From assembly GCF_036711975.1 (NCBI RefSeq), contig NC_091973.1:19220001-19284000 (forward strand): 64,000 bases of DNA. Direction: 5' to 3'. Both the position numbers and the translations under genes were made by a program. The DNA comes from Onthophagus taurus. Taxonomy: Eukaryota > Arthropoda > Insecta > Coleoptera > Scarabaeidae. The notes beneath the pieces were generated by a model. That model was not told the DNA's origin. It did not search any database and saw only the letters and a program-made list of their open reading frames with translations. Positions 10,329 through 20,858 of the stretch are shown here, one piece after another. How positions within the stretch are numbered: the first letter of the stretch is position 1; every line of letters starts with the position of its first letter.

Positions 10329-12973
10329 CAAAAAATGGTGGAAAAGTAGTATTTGAAAATGAAGATGTGGATATTTATAAAGAAGGAAAATTAATAATGA
10401 GTGGAATCAAAAATAAAAATGTACTGTACAAAGTAAACCTGAAAGAAAATGAAGAGAAACATGCCATGATAACATAAGAAAAGGAAACAATACAATTACA
10501 CAGAAAATTAGGTCATCCAAGTTATGAAATAATTAAATTGATATAAGAAAGTACAGAAGACTTTAAAATAAATGAAAAGACAATGAAAGAAATGGAAAGT
10601 GTAATTTGTGAAATTTGTACAAAAGCAAAACGAGTAAGGTCTGCTTTTGGTGACAAAAGAACAAGTGCTAAAAAAGCACTGGAAATAATACACACTGACG
10701 TATGTGGACCAATTGACCCGGAAACATGGGATGGAAAGAAATATTTTGTAACAATGTTAGATGATTATACTCATCACATTGAGGTATACATCATAAATAA
10801 CAAAAGTGAAGTGCCTGAAATAATCCAAGAATATGTCAAAAAAGTCGAAACATAATTAGAAGCAAAAGTTAAAAAAATCAGGTGCGATAATGGAAAAGAG
10901 TACACCAATAATGAATTGCAAAACTCTTGCAAAAAAAGAGGAACAACATTAGACTATACAATACCACATACTCCACAAATAAATGGAAAAGCTGAGCGAG
11001 CAAATAGAACAATAATGGAAAAGGCAAGAGCTTTGATATATAATTCGGGATTAGGAAAAACATTTTGGGGTGAAGCTGTACGAGCTAGTGCTTATTTAAT
11101 GAATAGAACACCAATAACGACCACAGGATGCACTCCATACGAAATGTGGAATGGAAAGAAACCAAACCTAAAAAGTCTACAGATATTTGGTACTTATGCT
11201 CATGTAAAGAAGCTTGGTTACCTTAAAAAATTAGATGAAAGAAGTGAAAGAATGATATTTGTAGGATATGCAAGCAATGGACATAGGTTTTTTGATGAGA
11301 AAAACATAGAATAATTATCTCGAGAGATGCAACATTCGAATTAAATTAAAATATTAAATTAAAATACTGGTTGATGACACGGAAGAAGAAGATTAAGAAA
11401 GACAAGAAAATAATGAAGATAAGAGAGATCAAGAATGTCAGAAAAATGAAGAAGAGCAAAAGGATGAAGAAATCGAAGAAAAACATGAAAATAAAAAAGA
11501 TGATGAAGAGGAAGAAGAAATAAAGAAAACAAATGGAAAACCACAGAGAACAAAGAAGAAACCGGAAAGATTGAAGGATTATGTATATTTAACTTACGAA
11601 GAAGCATTAAAAGACGAAGACAAAGATGAATGGCTGAAAGCGATAAAAGAGGAAAAGCGTTCATTGAAAGAGAACGATGTCTGGGAATTAGTGGATAAAG
11701 ACAAGGTAAAAGACGACCAAAAGATACTATCTAATAAATGGATATTCAAAATAAAAGAAGATGGAACATTTAAGGCTCGATTGGTGGTAAGAGGATTTGA
11801 ACAGGAATTTAATGATCTACTTGATGAGGTATATAGCCCAGTAATAAGTTCAAGTGCTACAAGAACATTATTTGCGCTAGCAGCAGCACAATCCAGTTAT
11901 GTAGTAAAATTTGATATAAGAACGGCATTCTTATATGGAAAACTGGATGAAGACGTGTACATGCATATACCACAGGGATACAGCAATGCAGATGAAAAAG
12001 TATGTAAACTGAAAAAAGCTTTATATGACTTAAGACAGACACCTATGAAATGGAATGAAACATTCACAAAAGTACTACAACAAATTGAGTTGCAACAATT
12101 AAAGTCAGAACAGTGTATATTTAAAAACAGTGACAGAACATTAATTATGGCTATTTATGTAGATGATGGCCTCATCATATCAAATAATAAAGAACACAAA
12201 ACACGTAATTAATAAATTAAATAAAAACTTCATAACAAAAACGTGGGAAAACCGGAGCTAAAAATAGAAAATAATAATTTAAAATTACATCAAACTAGTT
12301 TAACAGAGAAAGTAATTAAAAAATATAAAATGACTGAATCAAAAGAAACGCATATACCGTTAAGCAATAGTGATTTTACAAGAAGCGATAAAAAACAAAC
12401 AAAAAACTTTCCATACCAAGAACTAGTAGGAAGTTTGTTATACCTAACAAGTAAAACGCGACCGGATATCAATTTCGCGGTGAATTACGTAAGTCGTTAA
12501 GTAAAAGAAACAACAAATAGTGACATAATGTTAAAAGAATCCTAAAATATCTAAACACTAATAAAAATATCGGAATTGGATATAAACTAAACACGGGACT
12601 TGACAATATAAAATTAAGTGCTTACTGTGATGCAGACTATGCAAATTGCGAAGAAACGCGAAAAAGCACATCGGGTTACATAATATTTCTTAACGAAGGA
12701 CCGATAACTTGGAGAGCGAAAAGACAACAAATTGTATCATTGTCAACAACAGAGGCAGAATATATTGCTGCAGCTGAATGCTGTAAGGAGATGATGTATT
12801 TCAAGTGTTTAATAGAGGAGATTACTGGAAGGAAGATAGAATCGACATTGTATATGGATAATAAAAGTGCAATAAGTTTAGTGAAAAGTGGCGTTATAAG
12901 TAAACGCAGCAAGCATATAGAGGTTAGGTATCATTACATAAAAGACATTGTAAAACAACAAGACATTACTTAA
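10280..12973 (+). pseudogene. pol: Ty1/copia pol: integrase, reverse transcriptase, RNase H
   Basis: The pre-integrase part reads LHRKLGHPSYE near 10500 with CEICTKAKR. Integrase acidic residues are in IIHTDVCGPI (10690), IRCDNGKEY (10880) and NGKAERANRTIMEKAR (10985). Reverse transcriptase shows VVRGFEQEF, FDIRTAFLYGKL and YVDDGLII (12160). RNase H shows AYCDADYANCE, STTEAEYIAAAE and MDNKSAISL. At least five in-frame stops, mostly TAA, and a frameshift break it. It ends at 12973, exactly where Harbinger copy 1 begins, so the extreme C terminus and 3' LTR are missing. Confidence 0.9.
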
Positions 12974-13308
12974 ACGCCGGATTTTGGACGTCCGGCAAAA
13001 TAACGTCCGTCCACATTCCAATAGTGGAGCGAAATAATAGTTGGGACTTTTCACACAAGCCGGTACCGGTCCGGCATAAAATCGTACCGTTCAGCTGCCG
13101 TCCGTTGCCACTACAATGAGACGGCGGCCGTGCCGTTTCAAGATGGTAGTAGCCTATGCGTATAAATGCAGGTTTATACATGCAACGGATTTTTGCCGTT
13201 CGTAATTTGCGTAGTCGCATTGCGTCGTAGCAAAAGGGTAGCAAGCTAGCGATTGTTGTTTATTTCATAATAAAATATAATTATTTAAAAAACTTTGAAT
13301 TTAGTAAA

Positions 13309-13485
13309 ATGGCTGAATGTGATAGTGAAGTGCTCATATCTCTAGTCCACGATAGACCTATTTTGTGGGATAAAAGTTTGGCTGCTTATAAGGACCGAAA
13401 TTTAACCAGGAATATGTGGCGTGAGGTTTGTGTGGCATTGAACCCCGATTTTGAAAAACTGGAAGACAAAGAAAAAATGCATTTG
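13309..13485 (+). CDS. MADF-domain partner protein of Harbinger 1, first exon
   Basis: The start ATG follows AAA and opens ISLVHDRPILWDKSLAAYKD, then NMWREVCVALN, which is the beginning of a MADF (MYB/SANT-like) DNA-binding domain. A donor-like GTATGT follows at 13486. Proteins of this type are the second gene of PIF/Harbinger elements and help the transposase bind DNA or enter the nucleus. The domain is incomplete in this exon. The rest should lie in an exon downstream, but the splice partner is not resolved. Confidence 0.7.
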
Positions 13486-13562
13486 GTATGTAATGTTCAC
13501 TTTTTATTTAGATTAATAAAAAACAGCTAATATGTAAGTGAGTTTTCTGATCAAAACATTAA

Positions 13563-14390
13563 TTATATTTTTGACATTTGCCAGGGTACACTTCCTACGC
13601 TAGACATAAAGTAATTGCAAAGCACGGTCCTAACATTATTGGCTGTAAGACCTATTCTTGTCACATTATCTCGGGGTAAATCATCTAAGCCTGTTAATGT
13701 CGTGGTATTCTCAGCCAAATATCCATCTTTATCTCGTACAAAATTATGCAATACTACACAAGATTTTACGATGTCGACTGCAAAGCCTGGCTCTACATAA
13801 ATCGGCCGATGAAATACTCGCCATTTGTTGGTGAGGATGCCAAATGCACATTCGACATATCGACGTGCTCTGCATAACCTATAATTGAATATTCTTTTTT
13901 CAAGTGTTAGATGTGTTCCCCCGAAAGGTCTTAATAAATGTTTATGTAACCCAAACGCTTCATCTCCTACGAAGAAGTATGGAACATTTGGGCTTTCTGT
14001 TCCTGGTAGGCAACATTCTTTTGGTAATTGTTGCGTATTGTTTTCTATGGATTGCCATAGGCTAGAATTTTTAAATATAGAAGAATCACACTCTTTGCCA
14101 TAGCTGCTAATATCAACATAAACTAATCGGTATTTGAAGTCTGCGACTGCCATTAGAACTATAGAATAGTAGCCCTTGTAGTTAAAATACATTGACCCAC
14201 TATGTTGTGGACAGCTAAGGCGTATGTGTTTTCCATCTACTGCACCTATGCAGTGAGGAAAATTAGCAACTAATTCAAAATAAGAAGCAATAGATTCCCA
14301 CAATCTGTTCGCATTACTGTCCAGATTGCAGTACATACATCTCTTACTATCTTCCTAGCAGTAGAAATTCCAATTTTGAAATGATGAAGT
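13563..14390 (-). pseudogene. PIF/Harbinger 1 transposase, catalytic exon
   Basis: This DDE_Tnp_4-type nuclease shows PHCIGAVDGKHIRL, then VDISSYGKECDSSIF, VGDEAFGLHKHLLRPF and FNYRLCRARRYVECAFG, which carry the expected acidic residues. A piece in another frame just upstream (GISTARKIVRDVC, near 14365) belongs to the same protein, so a small indel breaks the frame at about 14340. The exon lies between the two MADF-gene exons on the opposite strand. Its 5' partner is at 15564-15861. Confidence 0.85.
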
Positions 14391-14563
14391 GGAAGCTGAA
14401 AAAAGGCTATGATGAAATACGTGTTGAACGATCAACTAGAATTAAAAAAAAAATATATGACGAACGTAGATCAACTGAGGATAGTATAGAGGCAATTAAT
14501 GAAGAAGAAGACGATCCACTGCCTCAACGAAGTGAAGAACCAGAGACAGCCAGCGATAGAAAC

Positions 14564-14680
14564 CCTTCTGATAAACCAAGAAAGCGTCGTAAACCAGATG
14601 ATTTGGAACTTAAAATCTTGAAGGCACTGGAGCCAGAAAAAGAGGACAGCAGAATGGCATTTTTCAATAGCCTAAAGCCT
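14564..14680 (+). repeat. 117-bp direct repeat, upstream copy
   Basis: This segment of the MADF exon is repeated almost perfectly at 15012-15127. The two copies flank the piggyBac scrap. Far too long for a normal transposon target duplication, it points to repair-associated copying. Confidence 0.85.
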
Positions 14681-14684
14681 CACA

Positions 14685-15008
14685 TAGTATCCGATCTATT
14701 TACCGCGCACTCTGATACGAAAACTTCAAGTGAGCATGTATATTAGATAGATTCTTCGTAATAAAGATGTTGCATAATGCCGTCAAAAACATATGAATGC
14801 ATCATGTGTGGAAAGAAGCTTATGCAATATTCTCAGCTCTACAATCATGAGAAAATTTGTGCTAACTACTGTTTAGTGTTTGAAATACCAGAAGATCCGA
14901 CGGCTTTAGATATTTTCCATTTATATTTTACGCCTGAAATTATGAAGAAAATTTGTCAAGAAACAAATCAATATTATGAATTAGTTACAAAGATGAACAT
15001 GAAGAATT
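14685..15008 (+). mobile_element. piggyBac 5' fragment inserted in the MADF exon
   Basis: The segment matches bases 43177-43483 nearly base for base. It contains a 77-codon frame starting at 14777 with CIMCGKKLMQYSQLYNHEKIC, then IFHLYFTPEIMKKICQETNQY, the N-terminal part of a PGBD-like transposase. It has no terminal repeats and no TTAA duplication, so it did not arrive by normal piggyBac transposition. Confidence 0.8.
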
Positions 15009-15011
15009 AGA

Positions 15012-15127
15012 AGCCCTTCTGATAAACCAAGAAAGCGTCGTAAACCAGATGATTTGGAACTTAAAATCTTGAAGGCACTGGAGCCAGAAAAAGAGGACAG
15101 CAGAATGGCATTTTTCAATAGCCTAAA
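15012..15127 (+). repeat. 117-bp direct repeat, downstream copy
   Basis: Second copy of 14564-14680. It restores the MADF exon sequence after the piggyBac scrap. Confidence 0.85.
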
Positions 15128-15563
15128 GAAAATCACATAGAGCAATTCAGCACTCAAGATTTTTTACAATTTCAGATGAGCGTTCCACAAGTCATGGCTC
15201 AAATTAACGAAAAAAGGCAGAAGGCTGCTCAACCTCCTGCGCTATTGATACCAGCTTATCACCATCCACAAATATTGACCCCGTCTACATCTTTTTATTC
15301 ACAACCATCAGTAATTCAACCCTCCTCAACATTGTCTGCTTCAAGTCAGCTTCTAGAGCCATCACCCGGTTCAAGTAGCAGTGCGAGCCAATACTTCCAA
15401 CATTTCAATACCGATGTACATGAAAATTCTTCACCTGCCGAGAGTGTAGATTTTACTTCCTTATAACATATGCATATATATATATATATAATATAGTATA
15501 TAGTGTTTGTGTTAATATAAATAAATTTGTTTGAATTAATATAAATATATTTATTAACCTACC

Positions 15564-15861
15564 TCAATGTCACAGCCAGCATTTCTTTAGGTTGAATACA
15601 ATTTCTCATTTTTGTATTTTGACGTTGAAGAACGTCCTTCAACTTGTCAAGTAATTCATCAAAGGAAGCAGCTGACATCCGGAAATAATTAAAAAATTTA
15701 TCTTCATCATTCCGTAGGTCCTCAAAAAGTTTTCTAAATATATTTTCTTTATCTCTTCTTAAATTAATTGGATGAACCCAAAAACGACGACGTTTCTGTC
15801 TTTTTTTACGACGATAAAGTAACCACAATAATGCAATAACTTTAACTTTATCGCGTTTCAT
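15564..15861 (-). CDS. PIF/Harbinger 1 transposase, N-terminal exon
   Basis: The minus-strand frame starts at 15861 and reads RRKKRQKRRRFWVHPI, then FFNYFRMSAASFDELLDKL, the usual N-terminal region of Harbinger transposases, with NCIQPKEMLAVTL at its end. A donor (GTAGGT) sits directly after the last codons, at about 15563. The exon lies downstream of the MADF last exon in plus coordinates, so the transposase intron would enclose that exon. Confidence 0.8.
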
Positions 15862-16042
15862 TGCAACACGCTGACAGTATAACCTATAGAAGTAATATTA
15901 AATATATACACTAACACTTTACTAAGCTCAACCAACGGTAATAAAACGTTGCGTGTGGAAGCAAGCTCATTTTTGCACGTCCGGATAAATACCGGCCGTT
16001 ATTTTGCCGGACGTCCAAAATCCGGCATGTGTGTCTCCGGCC

Positions 16043-16773
16043 TAAGATTATATTTTATTGATGTTGTGAGCAGTAAAAATGATACTTTAATTGCTGACAA
16101 CATATTGCAAAAATTACAAGATTCAGAAAACAAATTATATTTCCAGTTTTTGGATTACGTTCTTCCATTTTTTAATCATTTAAACAGAGAAATGCAGCCC
16201 GAATCCCCAAAAATTCACGTTTTATATGAAAGAGTAACAGATATATTACGAACACTTTTTGATAACTTCCTTAAAAGAGATTACATCGTTAAACCTGCAA
16301 TTGATAATATTGACTTCAAAAATCCAAATAACTTTTTATCTATTGAAAACATGTATTTTGGTGCAAACGTTGCTGCCACATAAAATAATTCAAAAAATAT
16401 TACACCTCATCAAATTCAAAATTTTAAATTACGTTGTTTAGAGTTTTATATTGAGGGCTGTTCACAAATTGTGTTCAGATTTCCATTGAACGACAATATA
16501 TTACAAAAATTGGGTATTATAGATCCAAAAAAAGTTAATGAAGGAAGTATTCCATCAATAGTTGATATTGCCCTGCAATTCTCACACATTATTACCGAAC
16601 GTGAGCTCCAAAAGTTAGATCACGAGTGGAGGTTACTCAGAAACTCCAAGGAGATGCAAAGTTACGATAACAATGTCGAGTTATTTTGGCAAACGACAAA
16701 AAATATAACTTCTGGAGATGCAACTCCTGTATTTCCAATTTTATCTAATTTTGTGGAAAATATCCTATGTTTG
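16043..16773 (+). pseudogene. hAT transposase 1, middle part before the PLE insertion
   Basis: The frame reads LYFQFLDYVLPFFNHLNREM and KIHVLYERVTDILRTLF, stops at 16381, then resumes with RCLEFYIEGCSQIVFRFPLN and ends SNFVENILCL at the insertion point. It continues after the PLE at 19848 with PHSSANCERVFS, the dimerisation motif of hAT transposases. The N-terminal half is missing and the left boundary with Harbinger 1 is not resolved. Confidence 0.8.
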
Positions 16774-16947
16774 AAAAAAAATTGTTCCAGGGATAGGACC
16801 AAGGTTATACTAAAACGGCAATTTTCTTACTTCACCAATATTTCGCTTTCTAATTTAAAGCTTCCTCAAGGGTGAGGTTACAACTACATACAAAATCAAA
16901 GTTAGATTAAAATAACACACCAAATAAAACTTACATCGCTATGAAAC
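16771..16947 (-). repeat. PLE 2 arm, downstream of the coding frame
   Basis: This 177-bp arm is the reverse complement of 19616-19792. On the minus strand it has the same sense as the coding frame. A hammerhead-like motif lies at 16830-16877. The first three bases overlap the target duplication. Confidence 0.85.
16830..16877 (-). ncRNA. Hammerhead-like motif in the PLE 2 arm
   Basis: On the minus strand CCTCACC can pair with GGTGAAG (stem I, one mismatch). The core reads CTTGAGGA instead of CTGANGA, a one-base insertion. GCTTT and AAAGC form stem II, and GAAATATT follows with the short palindrome ATAT as stem III. The identical motif is in the other arm at 19686-19733. The extra base makes activity doubtful. 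Confidence 0.5.
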
Positions 16948-17260
16948 AAGCAAAACACAAATTAAACATCCAACGGTTCGACATATTGTAACCACGTGCG
17001 GAACGGTGAAACGCGTGAAGCGCATGCGTGAAAAACACTTATAAAGAAAACGCACATAATTCCTATTATCTAAATAACTTAAATTTAAATCAAATCAAAA
17101 CGGTTGAAAAATTAAAAACCTTAATTAAAAAACAACAACCGCCTAAATCAAAAACGAAAAGGGTAAGGGAAAATTACATAGACTATGGGAGTTGAGGTTC
17201 AAAGTCATTATTAGATAATTTATTAGACAATCCAGTTTTGTTTTTGTAAAAATCAAATAT

Positions 17261-19471
17261 TCAAGAATAAATGGTGCTGATGGAACCAATGTCAGTCTTA
17301 AAGTTAACTGTCGACTGCTGAGTGGAGATATGGAACATTTCCAGAAATAACCGTTTATGATAGTTGTCCTCTTTGTCCAATATAGTTGTTTTATCAAACC
17401 TAAAATGATGACCATTATTGATACTATGTTGTGCTAAAGCACAACCCCCTATTAAGTTTTCTACATCACTTTTGTGTTTACTCAATCTTCTTTACAACCA
17501 TTGGCAGGTTTGGCCTATGTACGTACAATTGCAACCACCACATGGGACACAATAGATGATATTCGATTGATAATCCGTGGGTATCTTATTTTTCAAATTG
17601 GAGAAGACAGAAATTAACTTAAAAGGATAGTATTCTATTATTTTCATATTTTGATCAACTTGATAATTACTAAAAACTTTCATCAGCTTATCCGTCAATT
17701 GTGGTATGTAAGTGATTTTCATGTATGTGAGATTTAAAGAATCTTGTGATTGAAGATCATTGCGATTGTTCTTAGGAGTTACATTGAATAATAATTTGTT
17801 TAACAATTTAATAGGGTATGAATTATCTAAAAAGATATTCTTTAACGTATTTAAGTTGGTTTGGATAAATTGTGGTTCTGAAATATTAATTATTCTGTGT
17901 TTCATATTTAAAACTGTATTAATTTTATGTTTCACCTTGTGAAATGAGTTGAAGTGAATATATCTGCCTGAGAAAGTCGGCTTATTGTACCAATCAAACA
18001 TCAATTGATTGTCAGAGCCTCTTATAACCTTAGTATCCAAGAAGGGGACAAAATTGTTTTTTTCACATTCAATAGTGAATTTTATGTGATTATTGAAATT
18101 GTTGAAAATGTTCAAAACCCTTTCCTCAGAACTATGTGGTATAGATAGAATAATGTCATCGACATATTTTTTTATGAATGGTAACTCAAACTCCAATGTA
18201 GGAATTATTTTCTGTAAAGTATAATCCATAACTATTTGTGCTAAAATGGGTGAAATGGGTGATCCCATGGGTGTGCCAAAGATCTGTTGGTAAGTATTGT
18301 TGTTAAAAGTAAAAAAAGTTCAATCGCAGATGGTGGTAAGAGCTTTAAGGAAAAGTTCCCTTTTAACATTAAATTGCTCTGAAATGAAAGACCACTGTTC
18401 TCCAATAATTTGAGTAACCAAACTGACGGGGATATTTGTAAACAAACTGACCACATTTAAAGAAACCACAACATAACCTGCGGGTAAGATTTTACCTTTT
18501 AACTCTCTTACAAAATCAAAAGTATTCTTTACATTATAATTTGTTTTCGATTCAAAAGCAACCGTTAACATCTTGGCCAACAAAGATGACACGCCATAAG
18601 TAGCTGAGCCCACTGAAGAGATAATGGGACGTAATGGGATGTCCTCCTTATGCACTTTAGGCAAAAAATAGGCTCTTGAAGTGACCGTATTGTATTTTGT
18701 TAAGTTTTTCAATTGTACTACATCGATAAAGTCATTGTCAAACAAATCTTTTACCAGTTTATTTATTCTAGTTTGCAAGATGTTGGTCATATCTTTATTG
18801 TTAGCCAATTTCTTATAGGTGTCTCTGTCATTCAACATCTGTTCTGCCTTGGTAATGTAAGATTCCTTAGATAGAACGACTGTAATGGAACCCTTGTCTG
18901 CTTTGGTAACTAGTAGATCTGGATGTTCTTTTAGAAATTTAAATGTTTTTCGTTGGGTAGAAAGTAGAAAAGATTCCAACCATGTAGGAACAACCTCTGT
19001 TGTTAAGTGATTAGTGACTATATTGGTCGCTTTTGCTCTTACAATATCTCTCTTACTATTAGAAACCGTGTTGATTATATTCTTAATTTCCATAATTAAG
19101 CTTTTTGTGCAATACTCTTTATTACCCAAAGGTGTGACAAATTTCGGACCTAAAGCTAACAGGTGTTTAACATCATCCGGAATAATAACATCAGTAGTGT
19201 TAACTAACCATTTTTCTACTCTACTATTTAACTTATTACTAAAATTGTTGATCCTATCTTTATGTAATTTATTAAATTTTTTGCAGTTAACCCTTTTCAC
19301 CTTATTGAAAGATTTCTTATACTGGCGGCACAAGTTATCGTTAAAAGAAAGGAAAGTACTGTGAGGGACAATACTTTTTATTTTACCGGTTAAAATATCT
19401 ATTGATCTTTCTAATTGATTCAATTTGTCTATAGTTATCTTAATTTCGAAGTTTAAAACACATGATGCCAA
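17261..19471 (-). pseudogene. PLE 2 reverse transcriptase with GIY-YIG-type endonuclease
   Basis: A single minus-strand frame of about 737 codons is interrupted by only two stops, TGA near 18317 and TAA near 17488. In order it shows DLLVTKADKGSITVVLSKES, YFLPKVHKEDIPLRPIISS, GYVVVSLNVVSLFTNIPV, GTPMGSPISPILAQIV and the catalytic YVDDIILSI, then CVPCGGCNCTYIGQT of the endonuclease near 17510. PLE proteins prime on chromosomal ends or nicks and copy their RNA. Two stops suggest a young but inactive copy, or read-through errors worth checking. Confidence 0.9.
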
Positions 19472-19615
19472 CCTGTTTGTGAATATCCCAATACGCTGCC
19501 GTAGAGGACCCTTAACATCATCGATGAGATTTATTAAATTCTTGCTACCGTCCGAGATGTGAGTTGGATTTATTCCAAATTTTCTGCATTTAATAAGGAA
19601 CGTTAATCTATTTCT

Positions 19616-19792
19616 GTTTCATAGCGATGTAAGTTTTATTTGGTGTGTTATTTTAATCTAACTTTGATTTTGTATGTAGTTGTAACCTCACCCTTGAGGA
19701 AGCTTTAAATTAGAAAGCGAAATATTGGTGAAGTAAGAAAATTGCCGTTTTAGTATAACCTTGGTCCTATCCCTGGAACAATTTTTTTTCAA
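19616..19792 (+). repeat. PLE 2 arm, upstream of the coding frame
   Basis: This arm is in inverse orientation to 16771-16947 and carries the hammerhead-like motif on the plus strand at 19686-19733. About 40 further PLE bases separate it from the target duplication. Confidence 0.85.
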
Positions 19793-19847
19793 GTTTAATA
19801 TCGGGATCGAACAAATCTTCCTGCTTCAAATTAATATCCTATGTTTG

Positions 19848-20098
19848 CCACACTCTTCCGCAAATTGCGAGAGAGTGTTTTCGACCTACAATTTGTTAAA
19901 AACTAAACAAAGAAACCAATATCAAATATAATATAAATAACAATATCTAAACCAATATCTAAACAGCAATATCTGGATTGTTATATACAAAACAACATAT
20001 GGAAAAGTACGTATGTCACAATTTTCCAGTTGAAAAAGACTTGACAAATAAGATGACTGATACTATATTAAAAGGTAAAAGTTCCTACCAAGATTAAA
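19848..20098 (+). pseudogene. hAT transposase 1, C-terminal part
   Basis: After the PLE the frame continues with PHSSANCERVFSTYNLLKTK and ends HNFPVEKDLTNKMTD with a stop near 20098. The ERVFS motif is the hallmark of the hAT C-terminal dimerisation domain. Joined to 16043-16773 it gives the last third of a transposase. Confidence 0.85.
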
Positions 20099-20288
20099 TT
20101 TAAGCTTAGATATATAAGAACTGTATTTTTTTAAATAAATATTTTATAAAGAAAATTATTCGATTGTGTTTTATTTAAATGAAAATAAATACATTGTGAT
20201 TTTCACGTGAATAATACCAATTTTCAAAATCTTCCGAATATTGTCGCAATCTACCGATTTTTGACGAACGTCTCCCGAATTCGTTATT

Positions 20289-20307
20289 GGCGAAGGTGGT
20301 AACACTG
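20289..20307. repeat. Right terminal repeat of hAT 1
   Basis: Read outward-in on the minus strand the end is CAGTGTTACCACCTTCGCC, which starts with the CA(G)TG typical of hAT ends. The partner end is lost to the left, so no 8-bp duplication can be checked. Confidence 0.6.
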
Positions 20308-20858
20308 GTGCAGATGCTAGTGAGTGTCGAGTAGAGAGTGTCGGGACAAAATATCGAATTTCTCCTCGTATAAGATAAGTGATAATATATTAAGAAATGA
20401 GAGTCGTAGTAATAAATTAGAAACTATGTATGATATGTATTATGATTACGGTAGATAATAAGCTGATTACTGTACATAAAAATGCAGAAAGCGTTTTATG
20501 GTTAAAAATAAATATTGAAAGAAAAAAAGATTATTTTTTAATTCTTTTTTAATTTTTTTTTTTTTAATTCCCTTTTTAAAATGTTTTCAAAATAAGGCAA
20601 TTCGTATTTTATTGCGATATTTAGCTGGGTTTTTGTGGTATTCATCGATAGCCACGCCCTTCGCCATATAAGACGTGTGATTCCCCGAACCAACAGTCTC
20701 TACATGTCGGTTAATTCAATATCATCGGTAACCGCTCACAACCGGTACGTGCTTGGACGTGTTAATGTTATAACTGCAGCCTTTTTACTGTTTTTAAAAG
20801 TAAGTTATTATTCAATTATTTATTATAAGAATAGATATTTATTATGCTACTAGGCAAC
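20308..20858. other. Non-coding spacer before hAT 2
   Basis: AT-rich sequence with a long T run near 20550. A moderately GC-richer part at 20640-20800 may be the 5' leader of the following hAT gene, with a donor-like GTAAGT at 20801 and an acceptor-like CTAG near 20850. No domain is visible. Confidence 0.35.

Larger units (their letters stand above)
14381..15466 (+). pseudogene. MADF-gene last exon of Harbinger 1, split by a piggyBac scrap
   Basis: The frame runs through a lysine- and arginine-rich stretch (DKPRKRRKPDD) and into a BESS-like motif that starts FFNSLKPHI. It is then interrupted by piggyBac-derived sequence. After the insertion the host sequence restarts 116 bases upstream of the break, and the BESS-like motif resumes with HIEQFSTQDFLQFQMSV. 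A low-complexity serine- and proline-rich tail ends at 15466. BESS motifs mediate protein contacts in insect MADF proteins. The interruption makes the gene non-functional here. Confidence 0.7.
12974..16042. mobile_element. PIF/Harbinger element, copy 1
   Basis: The terminal repeats match over at least 33 bases: GCCGGATTTTGGACGTCCGG starts at 12976 and its reverse complement lies at 15993-16026. The right terminus extends about 16 bases further to GGCC next to TAA (16043-16045), while the left one lacks those outermost bases although it also abuts TAA (12971-12973). TWA-type 3-bp duplications fit this superfamily. It encodes a minus-strand transposase and a plus-strand MADF/BESS protein, and it carries a piggyBac scrap at about 14685-15005. 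The left end is damaged, so it is probably immobile. Confidence 0.85.
16774..19832 (-). mobile_element. Penelope-like element 2, nearly intact
   Basis: The element is flanked by a 15-bp direct repeat, AATATCCTATGTTTG, at 16759-16773 and 19833-19847, and removing one copy restores the hAT reading frame. It carries inverted 177-bp arms at 16771-16947 and 19616-19792, each with a hammerhead-like motif, and a reverse transcriptase with a GIY-YIG-type end on the minus strand. Confidence 0.9.

Noticed and set aside
12960-16060. Copia C terminus continuing directly after Harbinger 1
   Set aside because: The first residues after 16043 look loosely copia-like, but the sequence that follows is clearly hAT; the join cannot be shown.
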